A stretch of 64,000 bases of DNA from NCBI RefSeq assembly GCF_000317555.1, contig NC_019745.1, positions 744,001-808,000 on the forward strand. The letters are read 5' to 3'. Within the stretch, counting starts at the first letter, position 1. Each line of letters begins with the position of its first letter. Below the pieces are notes generated by a model. It ran no database searches. It saw only the letters and a list, made by a program, of their open reading frames with translations, and was not told the DNA's origin. The translations under genes were made by a program, and so were the position numbers. This DNA comes from Gloeocapsa sp. PCC 7428 (GTDB lineage: Bacteria; Cyanobacteriota; Cyanobacteriia; Cyanobacteriales; Chroococcidiopsidaceae). Shown one piece after another: positions 1-9,417 of the stretch.

Positions 1-98
1 ACTTCACGGTTACAAGATGTACAAGTTGCATAATGTTTGCAGTCAACATAATTTATTTGTGTTTTTTTGTAAGCTATGCCAGAGGTCAGGAATCAGAG

Positions 99-119
99 GG
101 GTAAGGCAGTCCCTTACCC
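99..119. repeat. 21-nt palindromic repeat, copy 1
   Basis: An imperfect palindrome with 8-bp arms, GGGTAAGG and CCTTACCC, separated by 5 nt. It belongs to the same family as the copies at 51205-51225 and 55690-55710. This copy has T/A where the others have C/G in matching arm positions, so the pairing is kept although the sequence differs. The rest of the stretch before the first gene contains degenerate GGTCAGGG-type motifs and no gene. Confidence 0.6.
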
Positions 120-229
120 GTAGTCAGGGTTAAAAGTTAGTTGACGATTACTATAAATAAAAATCAAATGTAGATGTGAGGAAAGTCGTTATGACTCGTT
201 TATTTATAACAATATAATATATCTGTTTG

Positions 230-1555
230 ATGCTAACACAACCAGTTAAAGCTTTTCGTTGTGCTTTCCTCGACTTTGTTGACGATCCATTTTATGTTTC
301 TGAAGCTGAAAGTGCCCGCTATATTGCTGATGGTTTACTCGTTGTTGAGAACGGGAAAATTAAGGAATTAGGATATTATCAAAGCTTACAAAGTAAATAT
401 GCAAGAGTACCAATAAATGATTATTCTGGAATGTTAATCATGCCAGGATTTATTGATACGCATATCCATTTTCCTCAGACAGAAATGATTGCTGCGTACG
501 GCGAGCAACTTTTGGAATGGTTGAATCAGTATGTATTTCCAACTGAAGCAAAATTTAAAGATAAAGCATACGCACAAAAAATTGCGACAACTTTTCTTAA
601 TGAATTACTGAGAAATGGTACAACAACTGCACTCGTTTTTGCCACAGTTCATCCGCAATCAGTTGATGCTTTTTTTGAAGAAGCAAGCCGGCGGAATTTA
701 AGAATGATTGCTGGTAAAGTGATGATGGATCGTCATGCACCAGATAACCTTTCAGATACTGCTGAAACATCTTATCAAGAAAGTAAGCAACTGATTCAAA
801 AGTGGCATAAAAAAGAACGTTTGCTGTATGCTGTTACGCCTCGGTTTGCAATTACATCAACTCCTGAACAATTGCACTTAGCAGGAAAGCTTTTAGCAGA
901 ATTTCCCGACGTTTATTTACATACACATTTATCAGAAAATGTCAATGAGGTCGAGTGGGTAAAACAGCTATTTCCTGAAAGTCAAGGTTATTTAGATGTT
1001 TACGATCTCGCCGGATTAGTCGGCGATCGCTCAGTGTTTGCGCACGGAGTTCAATTGACAGATGCGGAATTTCAGCGGTTATCACAAGCCAAATCAGCGA
1101 TCGCATTTTGCCCAACGTCTAATTTATTTTTAGGAAGTGGACTTTTCAAGCTGCAAAAGGCTAAGTGCGTAGAACATCCGGTAAAACTTGGTTTAGGAAC
1201 CGATGTCGGTGCAGGAACAAGCTTTTCGCTTTTAGACACAGCAAGTGAAGCGTATAAAGTTGCGCAACTTCAAAATCAGAAACTATCTCCCTTTCAAGCA
1301 CTTTTTTTAGCAACGCTTGGCGGTGCAAAAGCACTGTCTTTAGAAGATAAAATTGGTAACTTTGATGTTGGGAAAGAAGCTGACTTTGTGGTTCTTGATC
1401 TGCGGGCAACTCCGCTAATGGCGCTGCGGAATTCTGCAACAAACGCGACTTCATTAACAGAACTTGCAGAACAAGCATTTGCTCTAATTGTACTCGGTGG
1501 CGATCGCGCAATTCATGCCACGTATATCATGGGAGAAGTTTACAAGAGTACCTAG
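230..1555 (+). CDS. guaD: Guanine deaminase
   Basis: Hydrolyses guanine to xanthine and ammonia in purine salvage or catabolism; cytosolic, zinc-dependent amidohydrolase of about 441 residues, normal for the family. The N-terminal metal motif PGFIDTHIHFPQ lies near residue 80. The other ligands follow in the usual order: LHTHLSE near 235, FAHG near 270, and the late Asp in LGLGTDVGAGTS near 325. A TTG lies immediately before the ATG at 230; I chose the ATG as start. The gene stands alone, with no purine-catabolism neighbours. Related cytosine or chlorohydrolase amidohydrolases are possible, but the motif spacing fits guanine deaminase. Confidence 0.9.
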   Translation: MLTQPVKAFRCAFLDFVDDPFYVSEAESARYIADGLLVVENGKIKELGYYQSLQSKYARVPINDYSGMLIMPGFIDTHIHFPQTEMIAAYGEQLLEWLNQYVFPTEAKFKDKAYAQKIATTFLNELLRNGTTTALVFATVHPQSVDAFFEEASRRNLRMIAGKVMMDRHAPDNLSDTAETSYQESKQLIQKWHKKERLLYAVTPRFAITSTPEQLHLAGKLLAEFPDVYLHTHLSENVNEVEWVKQLFPESQGYLDVYDLAGLVGDRSVFAHGVQLTDAEFQRLSQAKSAIAFCPTSNLFLGSGLFKLQKAKCVEHPVKLGLGTDVGAGTSFSLLDTASEAYKVAQLQNQKLSPFQALFLATLGGAKALSLEDKIGNFDVGKEADFVVLDLRATPLMALRNSATNATSLTELAEQAFALIVLGGDRAIHATYIMGEVYKST

Positions 1556-1694
1556 CAAACGAATTTTTGGCTAGACCAACAAAGTTGACTACCGTGGAAT
1601 CACAGATAAAAATACTGTTTTAGTGGGCGAAGGCACACTTAGTTTGAGTAGCCCCAAAGGGAGTCGGAAGGCATTTATGAGTTATGCAGCCGAT

Positions 1695-2174
1695 CTAGAT
1701 AATACAATTTGTTCGCATCAAAATGATAAACTGCATTCGATCGCTGCCTCGTTCAAACGACTGCTGATGCTCAAATTCCAATTTCTGCCATACCCGTATT
1801 GCACGCTTATTGAATGCCGCGATCGTGACTCGAAACGCTTTCGGCTCAAATAAAGTGTCTGCAAACTCCAAAACAGCTTTGGCATACTCAACACCTTTTC
1901 CTCTTCCAGTCAAATCAGGACGAATCCCAAAACCAATATCCAATGCTTCATCACGGTAATCACCACCAATAACCTGTCCATCCTGTCCAAACGAACAGTA
2001 AGCTACCAACTCACCCGTTGCATCTAAAATACTGTAGAAGTTGTTCTGGGGGTGTAAAAGATAATCTATTTCAGCGTCCTGCTGTAAATTGTTGTAGAAA
2101 TTGTAAGGTGGTTCATATCGCCAACTTGTGATAGTCCGTGCATCACTCTTATCGACTCGGCGAAACGCGAACAT
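1695..2174 (-). CDS. GNAT family N-acetyltransferase
   Basis: A 159-residue protein with one GNAT fold. The acetyl-CoA pyrophosphate-loop motif appears as RPDLTGRGKGVEYAKAVL around residues 86-103. It is followed by the FRVTIAAFNKRAIRVWQKLEF segment typical of RimJ/RimL-like or small-molecule acetyltransferases. The substrate cannot be inferred. The gene is convergent with guaD and lies upstream of, and co-oriented with, a membrane channel gene. The start ATG gives the usual N-terminal strand. Confidence 0.85.
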   Translation of the reverse strand: MFAFRRVDKSDARTITSWRYEPPYNFYNNLQQDAEIDYLLHPQNNFYSILDATGELVAYCSFGQDGQVIGGDYRDEALDIGFGIRPDLTGRGKGVEYAKAVLEFADTLFEPKAFRVTIAAFNKRAIRVWQKLEFEHQQSFERGSDRMQFIILMRTNCII

Positions 2175-2207
2175 TACTTACTTCCCTACCTTGCTAAATG
2201 CATCCAA

Positions 2208-2822
2208 TCACTTACGCTCTTGCAGACTATAAACTGGAAGGGATAATCCCCAAACAATTGAAGCTAGTCTTACAGCTGTAATTGTTGCCATTCCTAGTAA
2301 AGCTGCAAGCGATCGCATCATGCCAAACTGTTGCAGAATTAGATAAACAATAATGCCAGCGATCGCCGCTGTTGCATAGAGATTTCCTCGCCGCAAAATC
2401 AAGGGAATTTCGGCTAGTAAGACATCGCGCATAACACCGCCAGCGACACCTGTAATTGTTCCCATTAAGACAACAATAATACGCGATAAATCTGCTTGTT
2501 CCACGCCTTGAGCGCCACTAATCGCAAAAAAACTCAGCCCTAGCGCATCAGCGATCAAGAGGGCTTTAGCTGGTGGTTGGCGAAACCGAGTATAAATCAG
2601 CGTCAGCGCGGCAGAGAATAGAATGACGACTAAATAAATAGGATTTTGAATCCAAAACACTGGATTGTCCAGCAGAACATCGCGCAGCGTACCACCGCCA
2701 ATTGCTGTGACGATAGCGATCGCAGCAACACCCAGCAAATCTAAGCTTTTACGCCCTGCTGCTAGCGCGCCACTCACCGCAAAAACAGCGACACCTAAAA
2801 GATCCAGCAGATAGAGAATCAC
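2208..2822 (-). CDS. TRIC/UPF0126 family cation channel protein
   Basis: A 204-residue integral membrane protein that is mostly hydrophobic, with about seven predicted segments. It shows the duplicated glycine-rich signature of the UPF0126 (YadS/TRIC) family: an [14 protein letters not shown] half near residues 20-33, and [10 protein letters not shown] near 42-51 echoed by GGVMRDVLL near 128-136. Family members form trimeric monovalent-cation channels in the inner membrane. The physiological role in cyanobacteria is not known to me. It lies 33 bp upstream of the GNAT gene in the same direction and could be co-transcribed with it. Confidence 0.85.
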   Translation of the reverse strand: MILYLLDLLGVAVFAVSGALAAGRKSLDLLGVAAIAIVTAIGGGTLRDVLLDNPVFWIQNPIYLVVILFSAALTLIYTRFRQPPAKALLIADALGLSFFAISGAQGVEQADLSRIIVVLMGTITGVAGGVMRDVLLAEIPLILRRGNLYATAAIAGIIVYLILQQFGMMRSLAALLGMATITAVRLASIVWGLSLPVYSLQERK

Positions 2823-3005
2823 AAACTACATCTAAACAAAATTTTACTCAGCTTAATAGCTTATACTATTTTGGATTTTGATTGAGATGTATCGATGATG
2901 AAGTTGAGCTTAATTTATCTAGCTTGAGGCGGTAAAAATCAAAATTTTAGGAGTTTTTGGATATGAAAGTGCCATCAAAGATATGGCTAGAAGCGATCGC
3001 TACAG

Positions 3006-3584
3006 TCATCGTGCTAGAGGATTTTTGTTTTGCGCTGCTGAGTTGATAGTTTGCTCGATTCGCTTCAATCTTGTTTCTAAACGTTTAGCACTAGTAATCC
3101 AAAAAAGTATATTCTTTTTAGTCGTATTACTAAATTCTGCAAAATGTTTATTAGCAATTTCATTTGCTGCTAGTGCTTGCTGCAAATCTGCTGGAATAAT
3201 CAAAGCTTCACTTGCATCTAACGTAGTCCACGAACCATCTTGTTTTGCAGTTTCAATCTTTTTAAAACCAGCTTCAGTCATTAAACCTTGTTCTATCAGT
3301 TCTTCAATATACTGCTTATTTAATTTTGACCAGACACTTTTTGGTTTTCGAGGCGTGAAGATTTGTATATAAGATTCAGTATCTAAAGATCTGACTTTGC
3401 TGTCAATCCAACCAAAGCACAAAGCTTCTTTTACCGCTTCGCTATATGTAATACTTGGCTTACCACTTTTTACTTTGTAGTAAAGAAGCCAAATACCCCT
3501 AGAAGTGTCATGATTTTTCTCTAGCCATTCCCGCCACTGTTGGCGATTTTGAGCTTGAAAGATTTCTAAATCATCAATTGCCAT
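3006..3584 (-). CDS. YdeI/OmpD-associated family protein
   Basis: A 192-residue soluble protein. It opens with the family pattern WREWLEKNHDTSRGIWLLYYK around residues 17-37 and continues with SYSEAVKEALCFGWIDSK-like sequence near 47-63 and FTPRKPKSVWSKLN near 76-89. The C-terminal half contains a short Lys-rich helical segment ending in TKRLETR-like sequence. Proteins of this family (YdeI, bacteriocin-protection or YdhG-like) have no defined biochemical activity. It reads toward the TRIC gene and stands alone. The call rests on the GWIDSK and PRKPKSVWS signatures. Confidence 0.8.
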   Translation of the reverse strand: MAIDDLEIFQAQNRQQWREWLEKNHDTSRGIWLLYYKVKSGKPSITYSEAVKEALCFGWIDSKVRSLDTESYIQIFTPRKPKSVWSKLNKQYIEELIEQGLMTEAGFKKIETAKQDGSWTTLDASEALIIPADLQQALAANEIANKHFAEFSNTTKKNILFWITSAKRLETRLKRIEQTINSAAQNKNPLAR

Positions 3585-3604
3585 AACAAGATATGATTTA
3601 CTTG

Positions 3605-4096
3605 CTAACGCTTGTCAAGTTCAGATGTTGCTAATTCTTGAAGGTGAACGATAGTTATATTTGATGCGATCGCTTCAGGGGCTGCGCTGGGCGCAGTCGT
3701 AAAATCGTTAGGATTAAAAGTGAGAAGATGTGTGATTTCATGAGCAAGCATAACGGCAAGAATACGAATATCATGGATTCGCTTACCTTTTACTTTGCTT
3801 GTTGTGGCTAAATTTAGCCAATTGGGAAAAATCTGTGAAGATTCTTCTACTAAAGGGAAGCGATCAATTAGTTGATCTATCGTGTTTCTTACTTGTTCTA
3901 CAGTCCATCCTAAACCGTTGACCTCAACTGGACGTGTAGCAACCACCCAAAACTCAATCAGTACTTGTGCTGTTAGAAAACACTCATCTTGCTGAGTCAG
4001 TAAGTAGGATACTGCATTTGTTGCAAGTTGATGCTGTACATCAGAAGGGTTGCAGAATCGTGCGACAACATTTGTATCAAGCAGATATCTCGTCAT
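3605..4096 (-). CDS. PIN-domain toxin, VapC-like
   Basis: A 163-residue PIN nuclease. Acidic residues expected for Mg2+ binding are seen in YLLDTNVV (Asp7), VLIEFW (Glu near 48) and the late acidic motif HDIRILAVML near residues 113-122. PIN toxins of VapBC-type modules cleave RNA, usually tRNA or rRNA. The gene overlaps the upstream antitoxin gene by 4 nt (ATGA), the standard translational coupling of such modules. The RNA target is unknown. Confidence 0.85.
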   Translation of the reverse strand: MTRYLLDTNVVARFCNPSDVQHQLATNAVSYLLTQQDECFLTAQVLIEFWVVATRPVEVNGLGWTVEQVRNTIDQLIDRFPLVEESSQIFPNWLNLATTSKVKGKRIHDIRILAVMLAHEITHLLTFNPNDFTTAPSAAPEAIASNITIVHLQELATSELDKR

Positions 4097-4320
4097 TCTT
4101 CATAAAGACTGTCGCGGCTAAAAGCTTCATTCGGTAAACTAGGACTGTTTTTAGGAAGCTGTGAAACCCATTCACGGAATTCCCTAGTTTGGGCTGAAGT
4201 TGCCTTTTGCCAAAATAAAGAAGATGTACCTTGTTTATACTGAGCAATGAAATCAGCAACCTTCTTAAGTTGCTCGTCACTGAGCTTGTCTAATTCTTGC
4301 TTAAGCTTTTCGCGCAGCAT
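4093..4320 (-). CDS. Antitoxin of the PIN toxin pair
   Basis: A small charged protein of 75 residues encoded directly upstream of the PIN toxin and overlapping it by 4 nt. The N-terminal half has a helical LSDEQLKKVADFIAQYK motif found in several plasmid-type antitoxins. The C-terminal part is a flexible toxin-binding type of tail. The ATG at 4320 is preceded by AAGGTGG at good spacing, so I prefer it to the GTG three codons upstream, which would overlap the ribosome binding site. Identification rests mainly on context. Confidence 0.75.
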   Translation of the reverse strand: MLREKLKQELDKLSDEQLKKVADFIAQYKQGTSSLFWQKATSAQTREFREWVSQLPKNSPSLPNEAFSRDSLYEE

Positions 4321-4404
4321 AATCACCACCTTTTAAATTAAATATAAAACTATAAAAGATTTGCCGTGAGGAATTATAGTATTTTTCAATACTTGCTTTT
4401 ATCT

Positions 4405-4893
4405 TTAATTTGCTTTGTACTCGCTTTGCAGCATCGACATTAAAACTAAAGACTCGAAGCGATCGCCAGCTTTAAGACACTCGCGTAAGATTCCCTCAAC
4501 AACAAAACCCTCCTTTTCATACAATCGTCGTGCTACATAGTTGAAATCCTTCACATCCAACCACAGGCGATGGGCGTGGAGTTGCTCAAAAGCCAACTTT
4601 TTAATTAAGCGTAAAGCAGCCGTGCCATAGCCTTTCCCCTTATCCTTGACAACAAGGCGTCGTAGTTCAACACTGCGATGTGGATTTTCTAGTCCTGCAA
4701 GAATGACATACCCTACACAACGCTTTGGAGTTATGCACTCAATAATCAAATGAGATAGATCGCGATCGCGCAAAGCATCTGCGTGTTGTTGTGGTGTCCA
4801 CTGCTGTACAAAAAGACTGTTTTCCCGATCCTGTTCTGTCGCAAGCACAAAATCAAGATCTTCTGTAGTAGTAGAGCGTAGACCTAAAATCAT
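4405..4893 (-). CDS. GNAT family N-acetyltransferase, RimJ/RimL-like
   Basis: A 162-residue acetyltransferase. The sequence has the RimJ/RimL layout: an N-terminal LRSTTTEDLDFVL strand, the V-x-x-x-x-x-G-K-G-Y-G-T loop near residues 87-98, and the C-terminal NYVARRLYEKEGFVVEGILRE motif. Such proteins acetylate N-termini of proteins, polyamines or small molecules. The gene ends of this gene and priA lie 4 bp apart on the same strand (priA upstream), so the two are likely co-transcribed. Confidence 0.85.
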   Translation of the reverse strand: MILGLRSTTTEDLDFVLATEQDRENSLFVQQWTPQQHADALRDRDLSHLIIECITPKRCVGYVILAGLENPHRSVELRRLVVKDKGKGYGTAALRLIKKLAFEQLHAHRLWLDVKDFNYVARRLYEKEGFVVEGILRECLKAGDRFESLVLMSMLQSEYKAN

Positions 4894-4897
4894 TCGT

Positions 4898-7369
4898 TTA
4901 CATAAAATTTAGTGGATCGACATCGATGGTGAGACTTACTGAAGTTGGAATGTGCGATCGCACATTTTCCCAATCGGGCAATTTAAGCTGTGCAGTCGGT
5001 GCAAACTTCAGTAGAATTTGCCAACGGTAGCGGTTAGACACTCGAAAGACACTCGCGGGCGCAGGTCCTAAAATCTCACACTCTGAGATACTATTTAACT
5101 GTGTCGCGATCTGCTGGGCAGTACTTTCTACCGTAGCTGGATCTGTACTACTCAAACGTAATAAAATCAATCTTCCATAAGGCGGATAATTCAAGGCGGC
5201 GCGTTGTTCTAATTCTGCTTCAGTAAAAGCTTCGTAAACGTGTTGTTGCACTGCTTGAATCACAGGATGTTCGGGCGAATACGTTTGTAAAATGACTCTT
5301 CCTGGATCTTCACCGCGCCCAGCACGACCTGCGACTTGTGTCAAGGTTTGAAATGCACGTTCGGCGGCGCGATAATCGGCAAGATGCAACAATCCATCCG
5401 CAGCGACAACGCCAACTAAGGTAACTTGTGGTAAATCAAGTCCTTTCGTCAGCATTTGCGTTCCCACCAACAAATCAGCTTCGCGGTTCGCGAACCGCGT
5501 TAGTAGCGTGCGATGCGCTCCTTTGGTACGAGTTGTATCACTATCAAACCGAATGACTCGTAACTGGGGAAACTGTCGCGTTAACTCTTGTGCAACTCGC
5601 TGCGTTCCGCTACCAAAAAACTTCAAATAAGGCGAACCACATTCAGGACAATGACGCGGATGCGACTGTGCATAATTACAGTAATGACACCGCAAGATTT
5701 CTGGCGCTTTTTCCTCGGTTTGGTGATACGCTAGCGAAACATCGCAATGCGGACACTCAATCACGTATCCACAACTACGACAAGAAACAAACGTACTGTG
5801 TCCCCGACGGTGGATAAATAAAATTCCCTGCTGTTCGCGTTCTTGCAACTGCTGTAAAGCACCTTGTAGCGATCGGCTAAAAATTGAACGATTTCCCTGC
5901 TGCAACTCTTGGCGCATATCAACTATTTCTACAGGAGGAAGAGGGCGCGATTGAATGCGTTCGGGAAGGGAGAGGTAATTGGTAATGGGTGTAGATTCGT
6001 TGCTTTTCGTACTTATCCAAGTTTCTAGAGAAGGAGTGGCGGAACCTAAAACGAGAGGACAATTTTCGAGTTCAGCGCGCCAGGTGGCTACGGTACGCGC
6101 ATGATAAGTAGGAATTGGTTGGTCTTGTTTGAAGCTGCTATCGTGTTCTTCATCGAGGATGATTAAACCTAAATGCGGTAAAGGTGCAAATACCGCCGAA
6201 CGCGTACCAATCACAACTTGCGGTTCGCCTGCTAGCATTTGTCGCCAGGTGTCATAACGTTCGCCATCGGATAAGGCGCTATGGTAGACACAGACTTTGT
6301 TACCAAAACGCGCGCGGAAACGATCTGTTAATTGTGGCGTCAACCCAATTTCGGGAACGAGAACTAAGGCGGATTTACCTTGATTGAGTAATGGCGCGAT
6401 CGCTTGTAAATAAACTTCGGTTTTTCCCGATCCTGTCACTCCATGCAGCAAAACTTGAGCGTAGCCATCCAACTGAGTAATCGTTTCTAATGCTTGCGAC
6501 TGCGCTGGTGTTAAGGCTTTGGGCTGATCTTGTGCGATCGCATCGCGTTCGATGCGTAACACCTCGCGCTCTTGGATAACAATATAACCTTTTTGCTCTA
6601 ATGCTTTGAGCGTTGCGGAACTCGTACTACAAATCTGCAACAACTCACTTAGCCACATATCGCCACCACGACGTCGCAAAACTTCTAAAATTTCGCGCTG
6701 GCGGGAAGTGATATCACTTTCTAATCCAGTTCCTACGAGCGTAACGGCTTTTTGTCGCTTTGGTTTAGACAATCGTGGCGGTTCTAAGTAACTTTCTACC
6801 AAGTGCGATCGCAGCAATTCCCGTACTCCACGATACGCGCCTTTAACTTGGCGTTGGATGTGGGTAAAGCTATAATCTCCCTGACTTTGCGCTTGCAACA
6901 GTTCGAGGACTTGTCGCGCTGCGGGAGTTAAAAATTGAGTCGCAGCATCTGCTTTTGCAATCAGCCGAATGCGCCGCTGCGATCGCCCGAGTAACCCTGG
7001 CGGTAAAGCAACTCGAATCACTTGCATCAATGGCGTGTAGTAATATTCAGCAATACGATTGAGTAATTGCCAATATCCACTAGGAAAAAAGCCCGCACTG
7101 ACGATATCTATGACTTCTTTGATTTTGTCCTGGGCTAAATCTGCTGGTGGTTGTGATAAACGAATCGCGATCGCTCCTACTTGAGATGTACCAAATGGTA
7201 CGCTTAAAATGTCTCCTGGTTGTACGTCTAACTCTGCCGGTAATTTATAAGTATAAATACCTTGCACTCCTGGACAATCTACTAATACTTCAATCCAACG
7301 CGAGGTAAGTTGAAAAGGAACTCTCGGTTCTGCTGCGACGATTGAGGATTTCAAGCCAGGAAGATACAT
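4898..7369 (-). CDS. priA: Primosomal protein N', replication restart helicase PriA
   Basis: An 823-residue 3'-5' DNA helicase that reloads the replisome at stalled forks. It has the N-terminal 3'BD (WIEVLVDCPGVQGIYTYKLP), a Walker A GVTGSGKTEVYL near residue 310, and a DEEH Walker B near 405 (ILDEEHDSSFK). A zinc-binding insertion near 530-580 carries CxxC motifs (CRSCG, CPHC, CHYC, CPECG). The C-terminal helicase motifs include VGTQMLTKGLD and QVAGRAGR. Length is typical of cyanobacterial PriA. A perfect 18-bp palindrome lies inside the gene at 5482-5499. Confidence 0.95.
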   Translation of the reverse strand: MYLPGLKSSIVAAEPRVPFQLTSRWIEVLVDCPGVQGIYTYKLPAELDVQPGDILSVPFGTSQVGAIAIRLSQPPADLAQDKIKEVIDIVSAGFFPSGYWQLLNRIAEYYYTPLMQVIRVALPPGLLGRSQRRIRLIAKADAATQFLTPAARQVLELLQAQSQGDYSFTHIQRQVKGAYRGVRELLRSHLVESYLEPPRLSKPKRQKAVTLVGTGLESDITSRQREILEVLRRRGGDMWLSELLQICSTSSATLKALEQKGYIVIQEREVLRIERDAIAQDQPKALTPAQSQALETITQLDGYAQVLLHGVTGSGKTEVYLQAIAPLLNQGKSALVLVPEIGLTPQLTDRFRARFGNKVCVYHSALSDGERYDTWRQMLAGEPQVVIGTRSAVFAPLPHLGLIILDEEHDSSFKQDQPIPTYHARTVATWRAELENCPLVLGSATPSLETWISTKSNESTPITNYLSLPERIQSRPLPPVEIVDMRQELQQGNRSIFSRSLQGALQQLQEREQQGILFIHRRGHSTFVSCRSCGYVIECPHCDVSLAYHQTEEKAPEILRCHYCNYAQSHPRHCPECGSPYLKFFGSGTQRVAQELTRQFPQLRVIRFDSDTTRTKGAHRTLLTRFANREADLLVGTQMLTKGLDLPQVTLVGVVAADGLLHLADYRAAERAFQTLTQVAGRAGRGEDPGRVILQTYSPEHPVIQAVQQHVYEAFTEAELEQRAALNYPPYGRLILLRLSSTDPATVESTAQQIATQLNSISECEILGPAPASVFRVSNRYRWQILLKFAPTAQLKLPDWENVRSHIPTSVSLTIDVDPLNFM

Positions 7370-8122
7370 AGAATGTACTCTTGAATTTAAATATATTAAA
7401 ACTTTTTTACTGATAAGCTAAAAGGGCGATCGCTGTGTGATGACATCTACCATCTTTACTTATATGTATACTGAGTAGTGTTTTTAACGTAATTAACAGC
7501 AATTCGCTAAGATACGAGTTTTCGCCTAAGTGTAGTCTACTATACTAAAATTTTGTGCAAAGTTTTTGTGTTAGATAGTATACAACTTCTCAGCCTTATA
7601 ACGTAGGTGTTTTGCCGAGCCTTTTCTCCCTATTGGTAGACAACAAATGAGTGCAGAATGTGAGATTCTGGCTTCATGGTAGAGAAAACACCACTAGCTC
7701 CTCTTTAAATTTATTGAGGATTCATAATTTAAGTATATAGGTTCTAGCAAATGTCAAGAATCATTTGCTAGCTTTAGCTTTGTATTTATCAAACTAGTCA
7801 AATTTCCGTATAAAGTAAAGTGAATTTCAAGCATTCATAAATTGAGAATTAATCTAAAGAATTTACTCAGTTGTAGTAGCGCAAGAAAATCCCAACAAAA
7901 TGAAATAAATTTGTTAACCTAAGTAAAGGAGTTTTGCCACTGTCAAAAAATATGTAGAAGTCAAAATCAGCACAAGCGATGAAAGAAAAAGATCTATTAC
8001 TAATGGACAAAAATAATTCGACATAAACGCGAGATGGTAGATATCTTTTCTTTGTCCACAAAAATTACCTTTCATCATATTAGCAAGTCAATCATTTATC
8101 AGTCTTGAACCTAATATAAAGT
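7370..8122. other. Long AT-rich intergenic region between priA and the sigma factor gene
   Basis: About 750 nt without a convincing gene. The only reading frames are short, lack a family signature and have no plausible ribosome binding site. The region separates two divergently read genes, so it should hold both promoters. I could not assign a specific promoter, RNA gene or operator in it. Confidence 0.5.
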
Positions 8123-9277
8123 ATGAATATTGCTGAATTAAACGCAATTGATTCCCTGTTAACAACAGCAACAGATAGTGATATTAATAGTGCTGATTTA
8201 GAAGAACCATCTCCAGAAAATTTAGCAGAAGTCGCATCAGATTTATCTCCAATAGAACAGAATTTAGAAGTAGAAGACAAAGACGAAGATTTAGCTACGG
8301 CAAGACCTTCAGGTTATCAGAAAACTAAATCTGACGATGCTGTAGGTGCCTTCTTTAAAGAAATGGCACGCTATCCTTTACTTAAACCAGAGGAAGAAGT
8401 AGAACTAGCACGGCGAGTCAAGTTTATCGTTGAATTTGAAGAAATACAACAGCGCTTGCAAGCAGAAATAAAGCGCCAGCCGAATAAAGCAGAAGTGGCA
8501 ACTTTGTTAGGAATGTCAGAGCGTCAGTTGGAACACCGACTATATCAAGGACGCGTAGCAAAGCGGAAAATGATTCGCTCCAATCTGCGTTTAGTCGTCT
8601 CAATTGCCAAGCGCTATTTAAATCGCGGTTTACCTTTTTTAGATTTAATTCAAGAAGGCGCAATGGGGTTAAACCGTGCAGCAGAAAAATTCGATCCTGA
8701 TAAAGGATACAAGTTTTCTACTTATGCTTATTGGTGGATTAGACAAGCAATTACGCGGGCGATCGCAAATGATGCTCGCACAATTCGATTGCCAATTCAC
8801 ATTGTAGAAAAGTTAAACAAACTCAAAAAAGCACAACGCGAACTCAAACAACAACTACAACGCAATCCCTCAGAAGTAGAACTTGCTCAATTTTTAGAAA
8901 TCTCAGCAGAGCATTTGCGTCAACTGCTACAACTACGACGCAAATCACTTTCTTTAAATCACCGAGTTGGTAAAGAAGAAGATACTGAATTAGTAGATTT
9001 GTTAGAAGACGAAGACAGCCAATCGCCAGAACAACAAATGAGCGAAACAATGATGCGTCAGGAAATTTGGGATGTTTTAGGAGATGTTTTGACTCCTAGA
9101 GAAAAAGACGTTATTTCGCTACGCTATGGTTTGATTACAAGTGAACCGTGTACTTTAGAAGAAGTTGGCAGTATATTTAATCTTTCCCGCGAAAGAGTCC
9201 GCCAAATTCAAAGTAAAGCTATGCGCAAGTTACGTCGTCCTCAAATTGCTAAACGCCTAAAAGGATGGTTGTTCTAG
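8123..9277 (+). CDS. Group 2 RNA polymerase sigma factor, possibly SigC
   Basis: A 384-residue sigma-70 family protein that directs RNA polymerase to promoters. After an acidic N-terminal tail come region 1.2 (VGAFFKEMARYPLL, near 75), region 2 (NLRLVVSIAKRYL to FSTYAYWWIRQAITRAI, about 155-215), region 3 with the two NPSEVELAQFL-like helices, and region 4 with the HTH LEEVGSIFNLSRERVRQIQ near 345-365. There is no long region 1.1, which makes it a non-primary group 2 factor. The C-terminal RRPQIAKRLKGWL tail suggests the SigC subgroup, but I am not certain. It follows a 750-nt gap. Confidence 0.85.
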   Translation: MNIAELNAIDSLLTTATDSDINSADLEEPSPENLAEVASDLSPIEQNLEVEDKDEDLATARPSGYQKTKSDDAVGAFFKEMARYPLLKPEEEVELARRVKFIVEFEEIQQRLQAEIKRQPNKAEVATLLGMSERQLEHRLYQGRVAKRKMIRSNLRLVVSIAKRYLNRGLPFLDLIQEGAMGLNRAAEKFDPDKGYKFSTYAYWWIRQAITRAIANDARTIRLPIHIVEKLNKLKKAQRELKQQLQRNPSEVELAQFLEISAEHLRQLLQLRRKSLSLNHRVGKEEDTELVDLLEDEDSQSPEQQMSETMMRQEIWDVLGDVLTPREKDVISLRYGLITSEPCTLEEVGSIFNLSRERVRQIQSKAMRKLRRPQIAKRLKGWLF

Positions 9278-9417
9278 GAGCAGTTAGCGATTAGCTAGTT
9301 TATACTGGGCTACAGGAAGTAATATGGTTAGTGGTTGAGAGTAGTTGATTAACTGCTCTATTTTTTTAGATAGGGTATTGTTAAATAATTCGGTTTTTTA
9401 CCCTTAGAAGCTGAATC

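Noticed and set aside
1623-1853. Short plus-strand frame after guaD
   Set aside because: Antisense to the GNAT gene with no protein family features.
2983-3372. Reading frame on the plus strand opposite the YdeI-like gene
   Set aside because: Antisense shadow of a gene with clear family motifs; composition and no binding site argue against it.
7867-8061. Short minus-strand reading frame upstream of the sigma factor
   Set aside because: AT-rich, no family similarity and no ribosome binding site.
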